From: Marinoscillum luteum
GTDB lineage: Bacteria; Bacteroidota; Bacteroidia; Cytophagales; Cyclobacteriaceae
Assembly: GCF_044005705.1 (NCBI RefSeq)
Contig: NZ_JBIPKE010000014.1
Coordinates: 124,001-188,000, forward strand
DNA: 64,000 nt
Reading direction: 5' to 3'
The stretch's first letter is position 1. Every line of letters begins with the position of its first letter. The notes beneath the pieces are model-generated. The model saw only the letters and a program-made list of their open reading frames with translations. It was not told the origin of the DNA and ran no database searches. Below, piece after piece: positions 25,722-34,812 of the stretch. A program made the position numbers and the translations under genes.

Positions 25722-28268
25722 ATGATCGAATCATATCTTGTTGATCGCATGTTCAACAATGAGCCGTTTCTGGACGAGCTGGCTACATCTGAAAATAAAG
25801 TCTCCTCACAGTGGCAAAAACTGGCCATGTATTATGAGCGGCTCGGCCCTGAAAAGCTCGGTCAGTATCATGAGGAGGTGAGCAGGCAGCTCCGTGAAAA
25901 TGGTGTGACCTATAACATCTATGGCGATCCGGAGGGGATGAACAGACCCTGGACGCTCGATCCCGTTCCAATGATTTTCAGTGGACAGGACTGGGCTGTG
26001 ATAGAAAAAGGGCTCATTCAGCGTGCCGAGCTCCTCAATCATATCCTTTCGGATATCTACGGGAGCCGAAGCCTCATCAAAGACGGATTCATTCCCTTCG
26101 AGCTAATCTACAATCACCAGGGATTTTTGCGGCAAGTCGATAAAATCAAGCTGGACGGCGAACAGCAACTGATCCAGTACGCAGCGGACCTGGCCCGCGG
26201 ACCAGATGGTAAAATGTGGGTACTACACGACCGAACAGATGCCCCGTCAGGTGCAGGCTATACTTTTGAAAACCGGGCAGCCATGACACGTGTTTTCCCG
26301 GATCTGATCAGAGAAAATGAGGTCAGGAAGATTTCTACCTACTATCAGACCCTCAAAAATACACTGGTCAATCTTTCATCCCGAAACAAAGAGAACCCGC
26401 GAATCGTGCTCCTCTCCCCCGGGCCAACCAACGAAACTTATTTTGAGCACGCATACCTTTCTTCTTTCATGGGCTTCACACTGGCCCTGGGTGAAGACCT
26501 CACGGTGAGTGATGGGTATGTATGGCTAAAAACCATCAAAGGATTAGAAAAAGTAGACGTGATCATCCGGCGGGTGGATGATGTGTTTTGTGATCCGCTT
26601 GAGTTTCGAAGCAATTCACACCTGGGCGTAGTGGGACTCATGGAAGCCGTACGTCAAAAAAAGGTGATCGTGATCAACCCCCTGGGCTGTAGAATACTTG
26701 AAAATCCTGGTTTAATGGCCTTTTTGCCAAGGCTTTCCCGACATATCCTGGGTGAAGAACTTATCCTCCCCTCTGTGGCCACGTGGTGGTGTGGGCAGGA
26801 CAAAGAGAAAAAATATGTGCTCGATCACCTGGAGACGCTGATTATCCGCAAGATTTATCGGAGTGCAGATAACCGGTCGATATACGGAGGCTCCCTTTCC
26901 AAAGAGGAACTAAACCAGCTAAGAGCACAAATAGACAGGAGCCCCTACCTCTACGTGGGGCAGGAGTTGGTCAACTTCTCCACTACTCCGTCCTGGATCA
27001 ATCAGAAGATGGAGGCGAGAAACGCGGTGTTCAGAAGCTACATTGTGGCTGATACTCAAAACAGCACGTACTCGGTGATGCCGGGTGGCCTTTCTCGTAG
27101 CTCTGCGCAAAAAGGAGCCTTTATTGTATCCAACCAGCAGGGGGGCATCAGCAAAGACACCTGGGTACTCGGCAAGCGGGAAGAATCCAAAGTCACACCT
27201 GTGACAGAGGCTGGTCTACGGCCCGAACTCAAAAGCGTGCTTCCCAGCCGAACTGGTGAACACCTTTTCTGGATCGGGAGATACATGGAGCGCTCCGTAT
27301 ACACTGTAAGACTGATGAGGATGGTGCTCATGACTTACAATGAGGTAGATGAAGACATTCATATTAAAGAAAACCCTGTAGTATCCACCTTACTGAGAAC
27401 CCTGACCAAACTTACCGGTACACAGCCGGGGTTTAAAGACAAAAAAATCCTCAGACATCCTGAAGAGGAACTGATTTCGCTGGTCCTCGACTCCAGTCGT
27501 GTAGGCAGCCTGGCTTACTCACTCAATGCTTTTCTATCTAATGGCTATGCCGTGCGTGACCGGCTGAGTCTGGATACCTGGAGAATCCTCGACAGCATTT
27601 CTGAGGAGCTTTCCCGAATGAAAAAGATGGGCTCCGATCTTACTCAGATATATGACGGACTGGACAGTATGGTCATTAAGCTCATGGCATTCTACGGGCT
27701 CAACATTGACAACATGACCAGGGAACCTACGTGGCATTTGCTGAATGTGGGACGATTCATAGAGTCCGCCATCAACAATTGTAACGTCCTGGGGTCGATG
27801 CTTGGCAAGCGTTTTGGAACAGAAACTGACAAATCCCTGTTGGAGGATACCCTCCGCTGTAGCGAAAGCCTGGTCACCTATCGGTATCGCTATCGATCTG
27901 TGATGGAAATGAAAGGGGTGCTCAGTCTGCTCATTTTGCACGAGGAGAATCCACGATCTGTCATCTACCAGATCATGCGGATAGAAAAACACCTAAGTAG
28001 TATGCCTCCACAAGACCAGGAGGTGGAGGAATTTCTCAGCCCGGCACGCAAAAAACTACTGGAGGCTGTGACCAAAATTCGCCTGTGCGACATAGACCTG
28101 CTGGCCACTGCCGATGGAAAGAAAGGGAATTACACTCATTTGAAAACCTTTCTGGATGAAATCACCGCACTACTAAGCGACACTTCAGACCTGATCTACC
28201 AAAAGTACTTCAGCCATACCAGCAATCGCTACCACATGATTCAAACCTCTCTCCTCCCGGAAATATGA
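25722..28268 (+). CDS. Circularly permuted ATP-grasp protein fused to an Alpha-E domain
   Basis: The 848-residue protein combines two normally separate proteins. Residues about 60-480 form a circularly permuted ATP-grasp type 2 (COG2308) ligase with IYGDPEGMNRPWTLDP, DLARGPDGKMWVLHDRTDAPSGAGYT and IIRRVDDVFCDPLE. Residues about 505-840 form the all-helical Alpha-E domain (COG2307), starting at PSRTGEHLFWIGRYMERS. The stop overlaps the start of the next transglutaminase by 4 bases. The reaction is presumably an ATP-dependent carboxylate-amine ligation; the substrate is unknown. It lies 35 bases after the DUF2126 gene. Confidence 0.92.
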   Translation: MIESYLVDRMFNNEPFLDELATSENKVSSQWQKLAMYYERLGPEKLGQYHEEVSRQLRENGVTYNIYGDPEGMNRPWTLDPVPMIFSGQDWAVIEKGLIQRAELLNHILSDIYGSRSLIKDGFIPFELIYNHQGFLRQVDKIKLDGEQQLIQYAADLARGPDGKMWVLHDRTDAPSGAGYTFENRAAMTRVFPDLIRENEVRKISTYYQTLKNTLVNLSSRNKENPRIVLLSPGPTNETYFEHAYLSSFMGFTLALGEDLTVSDGYVWLKTIKGLEKVDVIIRRVDDVFCDPLEFRSNSHLGVVGLMEAVRQKKVIVINPLGCRILENPGLMAFLPRLSRHILGEELILPSVATWWCGQDKEKKYVLDHLETLIIRKIYRSADNRSIYGGSLSKEELNQLRAQIDRSPYLYVGQELVNFSTTPSWINQKMEARNAVFRSYIVADTQNSTYSVMPGGLSRSSAQKGAFIVSNQQGGISKDTWVLGKREESKVTPVTEAGLRPELKSVLPSRTGEHLFWIGRYMERSVYTVRLMRMVLMTYNEVDEDIHIKENPVVSTLLRTLTKLTGTQPGFKDKKILRHPEEELISLVLDSSRVGSLAYSLNAFLSNGYAVRDRLSLDTWRILDSISEELSRMKKMGSDLTQIYDGLDSMVIKLMAFYGLNIDNMTREPTWHLLNVGRFIESAINNCNVLGSMLGKRFGTETDKSLLEDTLRCSESLVTYRYRYRSVMEMKGVLSLLILHEENPRSVIYQIMRIEKHLSSMPPQDQEVEEFLSPARKKLLEAVTKIRLCDIDLLATADGKKGNYTHLKTFLDEITALLSDTSDLIYQKYFSHTSNRYHMIQTSLLPEI

Positions 28269-29146
28269 GATATCAGGTCACCCACATTACCGACTACATT
28301 TATCAAAACACTGCCTCTCTGTGTCACAACATCATGGTGCAGCTACCAAAAGACTCAGAGTGCCAGACCGTAGAGGAAAGCAGTTATGAGATAGATCCGG
28401 AACCCAGCTTTCTGGGCGAGCGAAAGGATTTTTTTGACAATCAGTACCTCTATTTTTCCATAGAAAGGGCGCACAAAAAACTTACGGTAACCTCCAGAAC
28501 CAGAGTAACTCTGAAATCACCAAAATGGATGGGAGTGGATCCGGCGAGCACCAGCCCGTGGGAAGAGGTGGTGAAATGGCTGCGAACCACAGATGCCCTG
28601 AATGACATTCGCCAGTTTTATCTGGAGTCCAAGCATGTGCATTTCGTAGAAGGGATTAAAGCCTATACCCTTCAGTCCTTCACCCCCGGCCGACCCATCA
28701 TGGAGGCCATGATGGAACTCAACTCCAGGATCTTTCATGATTTCAGTTTCACTCCTGGGTTTACTGATATCAGTACTCCCCTTGAAAAAGTTTTTGAAAC
28801 TAAAAAAGGGGTTTGTCAGGACTTTGCGCATTTTGCACTGGCCTGCCTGCGCTCCATCAACCTGGCCGCCAGGTATGTGAGTGGCTATATCGAAACACTG
28901 CCTCCTCCAGGCAAGCCTAAACTGGTAGGTGCAGATGCATCTCATGCCTGGGTAGCCCTCTACATTCCAGAGTTGGAATGGGTGGAGTTTGATGCCACCA
29001 ATAACCTGCTGGTAGACGACAAGCATGTGCGGGTGGCCGTAGGCAGAGACTTTGCAGACATTACGCCCCTCAAAGGGATTGTCTACAGCGTGGGTAAACA
29101 AACCATGAAGGTCAGCGTGGATGTACGTAATCTGGATAGTGTGTAG
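28265..29146 (+). CDS. Transglutaminase-like protein (COG1305)
   Basis: The 293-residue protein has the transglutaminase N-terminal beta domain (about 1-90) and a core with triad Cys184 (GVCQDFAHF), His227 (ASHAWVALY) and Asp243 (EFDATNN). No signal peptide, so it is cytoplasmic. In this gene set the family is predicted to act as a peptidase or amidase on the ATP-grasp product rather than as a protein cross-linker. It overlaps the preceding gene by 4 bases and ends the operon; the following permease starts 77 bases later. Confidence 0.92.
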   Translation: MRYQVTHITDYIYQNTASLCHNIMVQLPKDSECQTVEESSYEIDPEPSFLGERKDFFDNQYLYFSIERAHKKLTVTSRTRVTLKSPKWMGVDPASTSPWEEVVKWLRTTDALNDIRQFYLESKHVHFVEGIKAYTLQSFTPGRPIMEAMMELNSRIFHDFSFTPGFTDISTPLEKVFETKKGVCQDFAHFALACLRSINLAARYVSGYIETLPPPGKPKLVGADASHAWVALYIPELEWVEFDATNNLLVDDKHVRVAVGRDFADITPLKGIVYSVGKQTMKVSVDVRNLDSV

Positions 29147-29223
29147 GATCTTATTCAACAATTCTGTCTAATCCACCCGCCAAACCTGACCGTCTCTGAC
29201 TATTTTAGAATAAATTTCAGGCT

Positions 29224-30546
29224 ATGGCAGACCAAAATCCTCAGACTCCCCAGCTTATGAAAACATTAGGTCCGCTGATGCTCTGGGGACTGGGCGTAGG
29301 CTATGTGATCTCCGGCATGTATTTTGGCTGGAACCTCGGCCTGGCAGAAGGGGGCACGCTGGGGCTGGCTATCGCCACGTTCTTCATTATCATCATGTAC
29401 CTCACCTTCACCTTTAGCTACACGGAGCTGGCTTGCGCCATTCCCAAAGCCGGAGGAGCTTTTGATTATGCGGACAGAGCCTTGGGTAAGAAACTGGGAT
29501 TTCTGGCCGGTATGGCTCAGAATGTAGAGTTCATTTTTGCACCTCCAGCCATAGCCGCAGCCATTGGTGCCTACTTCAATATCTTCTTCCCGCAGATCGA
29601 TACGCTCTACATCGCCATTCTGGCTTACCTGCTGTTTACCGGCCTGAATATCCTCGGTGTGAGGGCTGCCGCCATCTTCGAGCTGGTCATCACCGTCCTT
29701 GCCGTGCTGGAGCTGTTGATCTTTGCTGGGGTTTGTCTGCCTCACATGAAAGTTGAAAACCTCACCCTCAATGCCCTACCCAATGGGTTTCAGGGGGCGT
29801 TCGCAGCCATCCCGTTTGCCATCTGGTTTTTCCTGGCCATAGAGGGAGTGGCCAATGTGGCTGAAGAAGCCAAAAACCCACAACGAAGTATTTTGATTGG
29901 TTTTGGTTCAGCCATCTTCACATTGGTGGTGCTATGCCTGCTCACCTTCGTATCGGCAGTTGGCGTGGATGGCTGGGAATCTATTGTCTACCCTCCAGGG
30001 AGCACTGAAGCTTCCGACTCCCCTTTGCCTTTGGCTCTGGCCAAAATAGTCGGCGACAGCCACCTGCTGTATCACCTGCTGATCACCGTAGGCCTGTTTG
30101 GTCTGGTAGCTTCCTTTCACGGGATCATCCTGGCGGCAGGGCGCTCCACGTTCGAGTTTGGCCGGGTAGGCTACATCCCCAAATCGCTGGGCAAAGTGCA
30201 TCCTAAAACCCTCACTCCGGCCAATGCCCTGGTGGTAAATATGCTCATAGGGATTGTGGCCCTTCTAACCGGAAAAACAGGCGAAATCATCACCATTGCC
30301 TGCTTTGGAGCTTTGACTTTGTATATCGTGTCCATGTTCTCATTTTTTGCGCTGCGCAAAAATGAGCCCGACCTGGATCGTCCGTTTAAGGTGCCACTTT
30401 ACCCCTTTTTCCCAGCTTGTGCCCTCATCATAGCCAGTCTGGCGCTGGTGGCTATGACCATTTATAACCTGAAGCTGGCATTGATTTACGGCCTGATTAT
30501 GTTGGCCGCTTACTTATGGTTTCTCTTTACAGAGAAAAAGAATTAA
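29224..30546 (+). CDS. eat: Ethanolamine permease-like APC-family transporter
   Basis: The 440-residue protein has about 12 hydrophobic segments and the APC-family start LGPLMLWGLGVGYVISGMYFGWNLGLAEGG, and FTFSYTELACAIPKAGGAFDYADRALG (about 60-86), which matches ethanolamine permeases. It should import ethanolamine or a similar amine. The following genes (iron alcohol dehydrogenase, amidotransferase-type hydrolase, aldehyde dehydrogenase) are the expected partners for oxidising a gamma-glutamylated aminoalcohol. Substrate is inferred from resemblance and context. Confidence 0.87.
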   Translation: MADQNPQTPQLMKTLGPLMLWGLGVGYVISGMYFGWNLGLAEGGTLGLAIATFFIIIMYLTFTFSYTELACAIPKAGGAFDYADRALGKKLGFLAGMAQNVEFIFAPPAIAAAIGAYFNIFFPQIDTLYIAILAYLLFTGLNILGVRAAAIFELVITVLAVLELLIFAGVCLPHMKVENLTLNALPNGFQGAFAAIPFAIWFFLAIEGVANVAEEAKNPQRSILIGFGSAIFTLVVLCLLTFVSAVGVDGWESIVYPPGSTEASDSPLPLALAKIVGDSHLLYHLLITVGLFGLVASFHGIILAAGRSTFEFGRVGYIPKSLGKVHPKTLTPANALVVNMLIGIVALLTGKTGEIITIACFGALTLYIVSMFSFFALRKNEPDLDRPFKVPLYPFFPACALIIASLALVAMTIYNLKLALIYGLIMLAAYLWFLFTEKKN

Positions 30547-30591
30547 TTTGATCTATGTCATTTCATCCAATCGAATTACGAAGCTTTCTTT

Positions 30592-31734
30592 ATGCAAAAC
30601 AGGCTGAACTTTAACTTTCCTACACCCATCCGGTTTGGGGCCGGGGTAATCGATGAACTACCCGATCACCTGCTGGCTCAGGGGCTGAATCACCCACTTC
30701 TGGTGACTGACCCGGTGGTGTCTGAGCTGGAGTTTTTTCAGGATATCCTGAATGGGTTGAGGTCAAAAAACATGACCCCTGAGGTGCATACTGAAATGCA
30801 CAAAAATCCTATCGAATCAGATGTACTCAAAGGTGGGGATCATTATCACCGCTCGGGATGTGATTGTATTGTAGGCATCGGCGGGGGTGTAGCATTGGAT
30901 GTCGCCCGGGCCATTGTGCTCCGCATTCATCATCATCGGCCCCTCTTTGACTATGATGACCTGATAGGTGGCGACCAGTATGTAACCGAAGAAGTGCCGT
31001 ATTTTGTGACGGTTCCCACCACGGCCGGTACCGGAAGTGAAGTGGGCCGCAGTGCCATTATTTCGGAGGATATTTCCAAGAAAAAAAGAATCCTCTTTGC
31101 TCCTAAACTGATGGCCCGACAGGTGTTTGCCGATCCTATGCTCACCATGGAGTTGCCCCCCTTTGTTACAGCAGCTACAGGCATGGATGCCCTCACGCAT
31201 AACATGGAGGCTTACCTGGCCAAAAACTACCACCCGATGTGCGATGGAATCGCCCTGGAGGGCATGGCCCTCATAGCCAAATCCATAGAAAAAGCTACAC
31301 ACCACCCCGACCTGGAAGCCCGCTCCAATATGCTCCTGGGATCCCTCATGGGTGCCGTAGCTTTCCAGAAAGGCCTGGGTGTGGTGCATAGCCTGGCACA
31401 TCCGCTTTCCAGTCTGCTGGACACTCACCATGGACTGGCCAACGCCGTGAATCTGCCCTATGGCATGGAATTTAACTATGCTGGTTTGGAGTCCCGATTT
31501 GATAAAATGGCGGAGTTTTTGGGTGTGGTGGATGCGGACGGAGCGCGCGTAGTAGATTTCCTCTTTGAGCTCAATCAGCGGCTGGAACTGCCAACCAAGC
31601 TGAGTGAAATTGGCGTACGACCAGAACATATCGAAGAACTTTCAAACCTGGCGGTGGCAGACTTTGCTCATCCCAACAATCCCAAGCCTGTGAGCTGGGA
31701 TGACTTTCATACCTTGTATCAAAAAGCACTTTGA
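30592..31734 (+). CDS. Iron-containing alcohol dehydrogenase
   Basis: The 380-residue group III alcohol dehydrogenase shows the NAD-binding GIGGGVALDVARA (about 97-109), VPTTAGTGSEVGRSA (about 140-154) and the metal site with HNMEAYLA, HSLAHPLSSLLDTHHGLANA (about 266-285). In this neighbourhood it probably oxidises a gamma-glutamyl-aminoalcohol to the aldehyde handled by the dehydrogenase at 32500-33864. Its stop overlaps the region just before the amidotransferase start. Confidence 0.9.
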   Translation: MQNRLNFNFPTPIRFGAGVIDELPDHLLAQGLNHPLLVTDPVVSELEFFQDILNGLRSKNMTPEVHTEMHKNPIESDVLKGGDHYHRSGCDCIVGIGGGVALDVARAIVLRIHHHRPLFDYDDLIGGDQYVTEEVPYFVTVPTTAGTGSEVGRSAIISEDISKKKRILFAPKLMARQVFADPMLTMELPPFVTAATGMDALTHNMEAYLAKNYHPMCDGIALEGMALIAKSIEKATHHPDLEARSNMLLGSLMGAVAFQKGLGVVHSLAHPLSSLLDTHHGLANAVNLPYGMEFNYAGLESRFDKMAEFLGVVDADGARVVDFLFELNQRLELPTKLSEIGVRPEHIEELSNLAVADFAHPNNPKPVSWDDFHTLYQKAL

Positions 31735-31736
31735 GC

Positions 31737-32495
31737 ATGTTAAAAATCGGCATTTCTGCCTGCTTTCTTTATCCTGACCCCAAACGTTCGGTTTTTGGAC
31801 CAAAGACCCTGAGTTATCTTGAAAATGACATGGCCCGGTACCTTACAAAAGAAGGTGTGATCCCTGTACTCATTCCCGATGTGGACGATGAACTTCTCCT
31901 TGCACTCGTAGAGGAAATGGATGGCTTCATTTTCCAGGGCGGCACTGATCTGGCACCAGAGTCCTACGGTGAAAAGCCGATAGAAAATGGTCGTTGGAAG
32001 GGTGATCCCGTAAGAGACAAGTATGAACTCAAACTCATGAATTTGGCTATGGAAAGTGATAAACCCATCCTGGGTATCTGTCGTGGGATGCAGCTCATGA
32101 ATGTGTATTTCGGTGGCACGCTCTATCAGGATACCAAAACCCAGCGACCAGAAGTACTGGTACACCGTGATGCAGAACAGTACGATACCGTCTCCCATGA
32201 AATTTCCTTTACGGAAAAAAAGATCCTGTCCAAAATCTACAAAAACGCCCAAAGCACCCGGGTGAACAGTGTACACCACCAGTCCATCAAGAATCTGGGC
32301 AAAAATCTGGAGGTCCTGGCTGAAAGTCCTGAAGATGGGGTGATTGAGGCCATTGGCTATACCAAAGCCCCGGACGGCTGGGTAATGGGGGTGCAATGGC
32401 ATCCTGAGTTTTCTCATACCCTGGGTAGTCAGGTCATCAATGCCGACAAACTTTATCTCTATTTTCTGGAACATGTAAAATCGCTGAAAAGCTAA
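31737..32495 (+). CDS. Class I glutamine amidotransferase-type hydrolase (peptidase C26, PuuD-like)
   Basis: From ATG 31737 the protein is 252 residues. The nucleophile elbow GICRGMQLMNVYFGG carries the catalytic Cys (about residue 115) and VQWHPEF carries the His-x-Glu (about 223-225), the peptidase C26 triad. Homologues split gamma-glutamyl bonds, for example gamma-glutamyl-GABA in putrescine use. Here it likely removes the glutamyl group after oxidation of the amine. A TTG two codons upstream overlaps the previous stop and is disfavoured. Five-base spacing to the aldehyde dehydrogenase shows an operon. Confidence 0.9.
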   Translation: MLKIGISACFLYPDPKRSVFGPKTLSYLENDMARYLTKEGVIPVLIPDVDDELLLALVEEMDGFIFQGGTDLAPESYGEKPIENGRWKGDPVRDKYELKLMNLAMESDKPILGICRGMQLMNVYFGGTLYQDTKTQRPEVLVHRDAEQYDTVSHEISFTEKKILSKIYKNAQSTRVNSVHHQSIKNLGKNLEVLAESPEDGVIEAIGYTKAPDGWVMGVQWHPEFSHTLGSQVINADKLYLYFLEHVKSLKS

Positions 32496-32499
32496 CCCT

Positions 32500-33864
32500 A
32501 TGAACGTCATCAATCCTGCAACGGAAGAAGTCATCTCCGTGCTGACACCAGACACGGCCGCTACGGTCGCTGCAAAACTCAAGGCACTCAGGGCTGGTCA
32601 AAAGAACTGGCAAAATCATAGTGTGGAAGAGCGGCTGGCCATCATTGAGCGATTCGGTGAACTGGTCGTGGAAAACAAACCCGAACTGGCCCGGATTCTG
32701 ACCAGTGAAACGGGCAAGCCCATCTCACAATCCATCAATGAGATCAATGGCTCACTGGGCCGAATCCAGCACCTGAAGATCAATGCCGAAAAATGGCTGG
32801 AAAGTGAAATGATCACGCCAAAGGATGCTACCGTGGAGTTCATCACCCACGAGCCACTGGGAGTCATTGCTAATATTTCTGCATGGAATTTTCCTTACAA
32901 TGTAGGCTACAATGTATTCCTATATGCCCTGGTGGCTGGCAACGCCGTGCTCTATAAGCCTTCGGAGTTCGCATCCCTGACAGGATTAAAATTTGGAGCA
33001 CTCTTACACGAAGCGGGAGTCCCCGCCAATGTGTTTGAAGTAGTCATCGGCTCAGGCGCTGTGGGCCAGTACTTGCTGGAAGCCGATCTGGATGGGTATT
33101 TCTTCACGGGCTCATACAAAACCGGAGTACACATCACTCAAACTGTCGCGCACAAGCTGGTACCGGTGCAGTTGGAGTTGGGTGGCAAAGATCCTCTTTA
33201 TGTGATGGATGATGTGGTGGATGTTCGGCAGGCGGCTATCAATGCGGCAGAAGGTGCTTTCTACAACAATGGCCAGAGTTGCTGCGCCGTAGAGCGCATC
33301 TATGTACAGGAAGACATTTATGAAGAGTTTGTGCAGCACTTCACTGAAGAGGTAAAATCTTACAAACTGGGTGATCCCATGGAGGAAGACACCTTCACCG
33401 GGCCACTGACCAGGCCACAGCAAATAGCGGTCCTCGCAGACCAAATTAAAGATGCTGTTGCTAAAGGTGCCCAACTGGTACTGGGAGGAGAGTCCCTCAA
33501 CAGGAAAGGATATTTTATGAGCCCGGCTGTACTTACCGGTGTAAATCACACCATGGAACTCATGCGGGAGGAATCTTTCGGGCCGATCATCGGAATCCAG
33601 AAAGTAAGCTCCGATGAAGAGGCTACCGACCTGATGCGAGACACCCCATATGGCCTGACTGCAGCGGTGTTTTCCGAAGATGAGGCCAGGGCCCGCAAAG
33701 TATTGGATCAGATGAATGTTGGCACCGTATACTGGAACTGCTGCGACCGTGTGAGCCCGAATATACCCTGGTCGGGTCGTAAAAACTCAGGGCTTGGAGC
33801 CACCCTTTCGTATATGGGCATTCGCGCTTTCACCCAGCCCAAAGCGTATCACTGGCGGGGGTAG
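32500..33864 (+). CDS. NAD(P)-dependent aldehyde dehydrogenase
   Basis: The 454-residue protein has the family motifs AWNFPYN (about 128-134), QLELGGKDPLYV with the general base Glu (about 221) and NNGQSCCAVER with the catalytic Cys (about 258). ESFGPIIG and the C-terminal FTQPK follow. It resembles succinate-semialdehyde/gamma-glutamylaminoaldehyde dehydrogenases. It is the last gene of the ethanolamine-type cluster, 4 bases after the C26 hydrolase. Exact aldehyde not determined. Confidence 0.92.
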   Translation: MNVINPATEEVISVLTPDTAATVAAKLKALRAGQKNWQNHSVEERLAIIERFGELVVENKPELARILTSETGKPISQSINEINGSLGRIQHLKINAEKWLESEMITPKDATVEFITHEPLGVIANISAWNFPYNVGYNVFLYALVAGNAVLYKPSEFASLTGLKFGALLHEAGVPANVFEVVIGSGAVGQYLLEADLDGYFFTGSYKTGVHITQTVAHKLVPVQLELGGKDPLYVMDDVVDVRQAAINAAEGAFYNNGQSCCAVERIYVQEDIYEEFVQHFTEEVKSYKLGDPMEEDTFTGPLTRPQQIAVLADQIKDAVAKGAQLVLGGESLNRKGYFMSPAVLTGVNHTMELMREESFGPIIGIQKVSSDEEATDLMRDTPYGLTAAVFSEDEARARKVLDQMNVGTVYWNCCDRVSPNIPWSGRKNSGLGATLSYMGIRAFTQPKAYHWRG

Positions 33865-33903
33865 ACCATTTTCACCAAAACCATTATCTTTCGAGGCTGA
33901 AAT

Positions 33904-34812
33904 ATGGAATCAATAGACAACATCACCCTCAACTTCTCAGACCAAAACATTTTTATCCTCAACCTCAGTTTAGGGTTTATCATGTTTGGTGTGGCACTAA
34001 AACTAACTCCTGCTGATTTTAAAATGGTGCTGGCACAGCCGCTGGGCACCCTGGCCGGAGTGCTTTCACAGTTCATCATCCTGCCTTTTCTCACGTTTGT
34101 GCTGGTATGGATCCTGGAGCCGCACCCCACTTTTGCCCTGGGAATGATGATGGTGGCGGCCTGCCCTGGTGGCAACATCTCCAACTTCTTCTCCGCCCTG
34201 GCGCGTGGCAATATCGCCCTTTCAGTCAGCCTTACAGCTATTTCCAGCATTTTAGCCATCTTCATGACCCCCATCAACCTGTCTTTTTGGGCCAGTATGT
34301 ATGCACCCACTGCCACGCTACTCACTGAGGTGAGTCTCGACTTTTGGGATGTCTTCAAAACCATTGTTACCATTTTGGGGATTCCGATTGTACTGGGCAT
34401 GAGCTTTCGACACAAGTACCCTAAGACCGCTGAGAAACTTCACCCGTACATGCATTTTGGGTCCATCGTTATTTTCGCAGCGATCGTCATCCTGGCTTTT
34501 TCTGCCAACCTGGACATCTTCCTCAATTACATTTATCTGGTGGTCTTTCTGGTCTTTCTTCACAATGCCATCGCCCTCATTTCCGGATATCAGTTGGGGA
34601 GAATTTTCGGGCTGCCAGAGGCCGACCGACGCTCTCTGGCCATAGAAACCGGCATTCAAAATTCAGGACTCGGATTACTCCTTATATTTGCGTTTTTTCA
34701 GGGCCTGGGTGGCATGGCCATTGTCGCCGCCTGGTGGGGCATCTGGCACATACTGTCAGGCTTGTCCCTGGCTTATTGGTGGAACTATAGGGTAGCAGTA
34801 GCATTAAAATGA
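33904..34812 (+). CDS. BASS-family (bile acid:sodium symporter-like) transporter
   Basis: The 302-residue protein has about 9-10 hydrophobic helices with the BASS signatures LGFIMFGVALKL (about 23-34), AACPGGNISNFFSALARGN (about 87-105) and ETGIQNSGLGLLL (about 246-258). Members of this family carry organic anions with sodium. It overlaps the acyltransferase gene by 4 bases (ATGA), which suggests joint expression; a functional link is not evident. Confidence 0.9.
   Translation: MESIDNITLNFSDQNIFILNLSLGFIMFGVALKLTPADFKMVLAQPLGTLAGVLSQFIILPFLTFVLVWILEPHPTFALGMMMVAACPGGNISNFFSALARGNIALSVSLTAISSILAIFMTPINLSFWASMYAPTATLLTEVSLDFWDVFKTIVTILGIPIVLGMSFRHKYPKTAEKLHPYMHFGSIVIFAAIVILAFSANLDIFLNYIYLVVFLVFLHNAIALISGYQLGRIFGLPEADRRSLAIETGIQNSGLGLLLIFAFFQGLGGMAIVAAWWGIWHILSGLSLAYWWNYRVAVALK

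Noticed and set aside
30817..31629. A 270-codon minus-strand frame opposite the alcohol dehydrogenase
   Set aside because: Antisense shadow of a gene with clear catalytic motifs.
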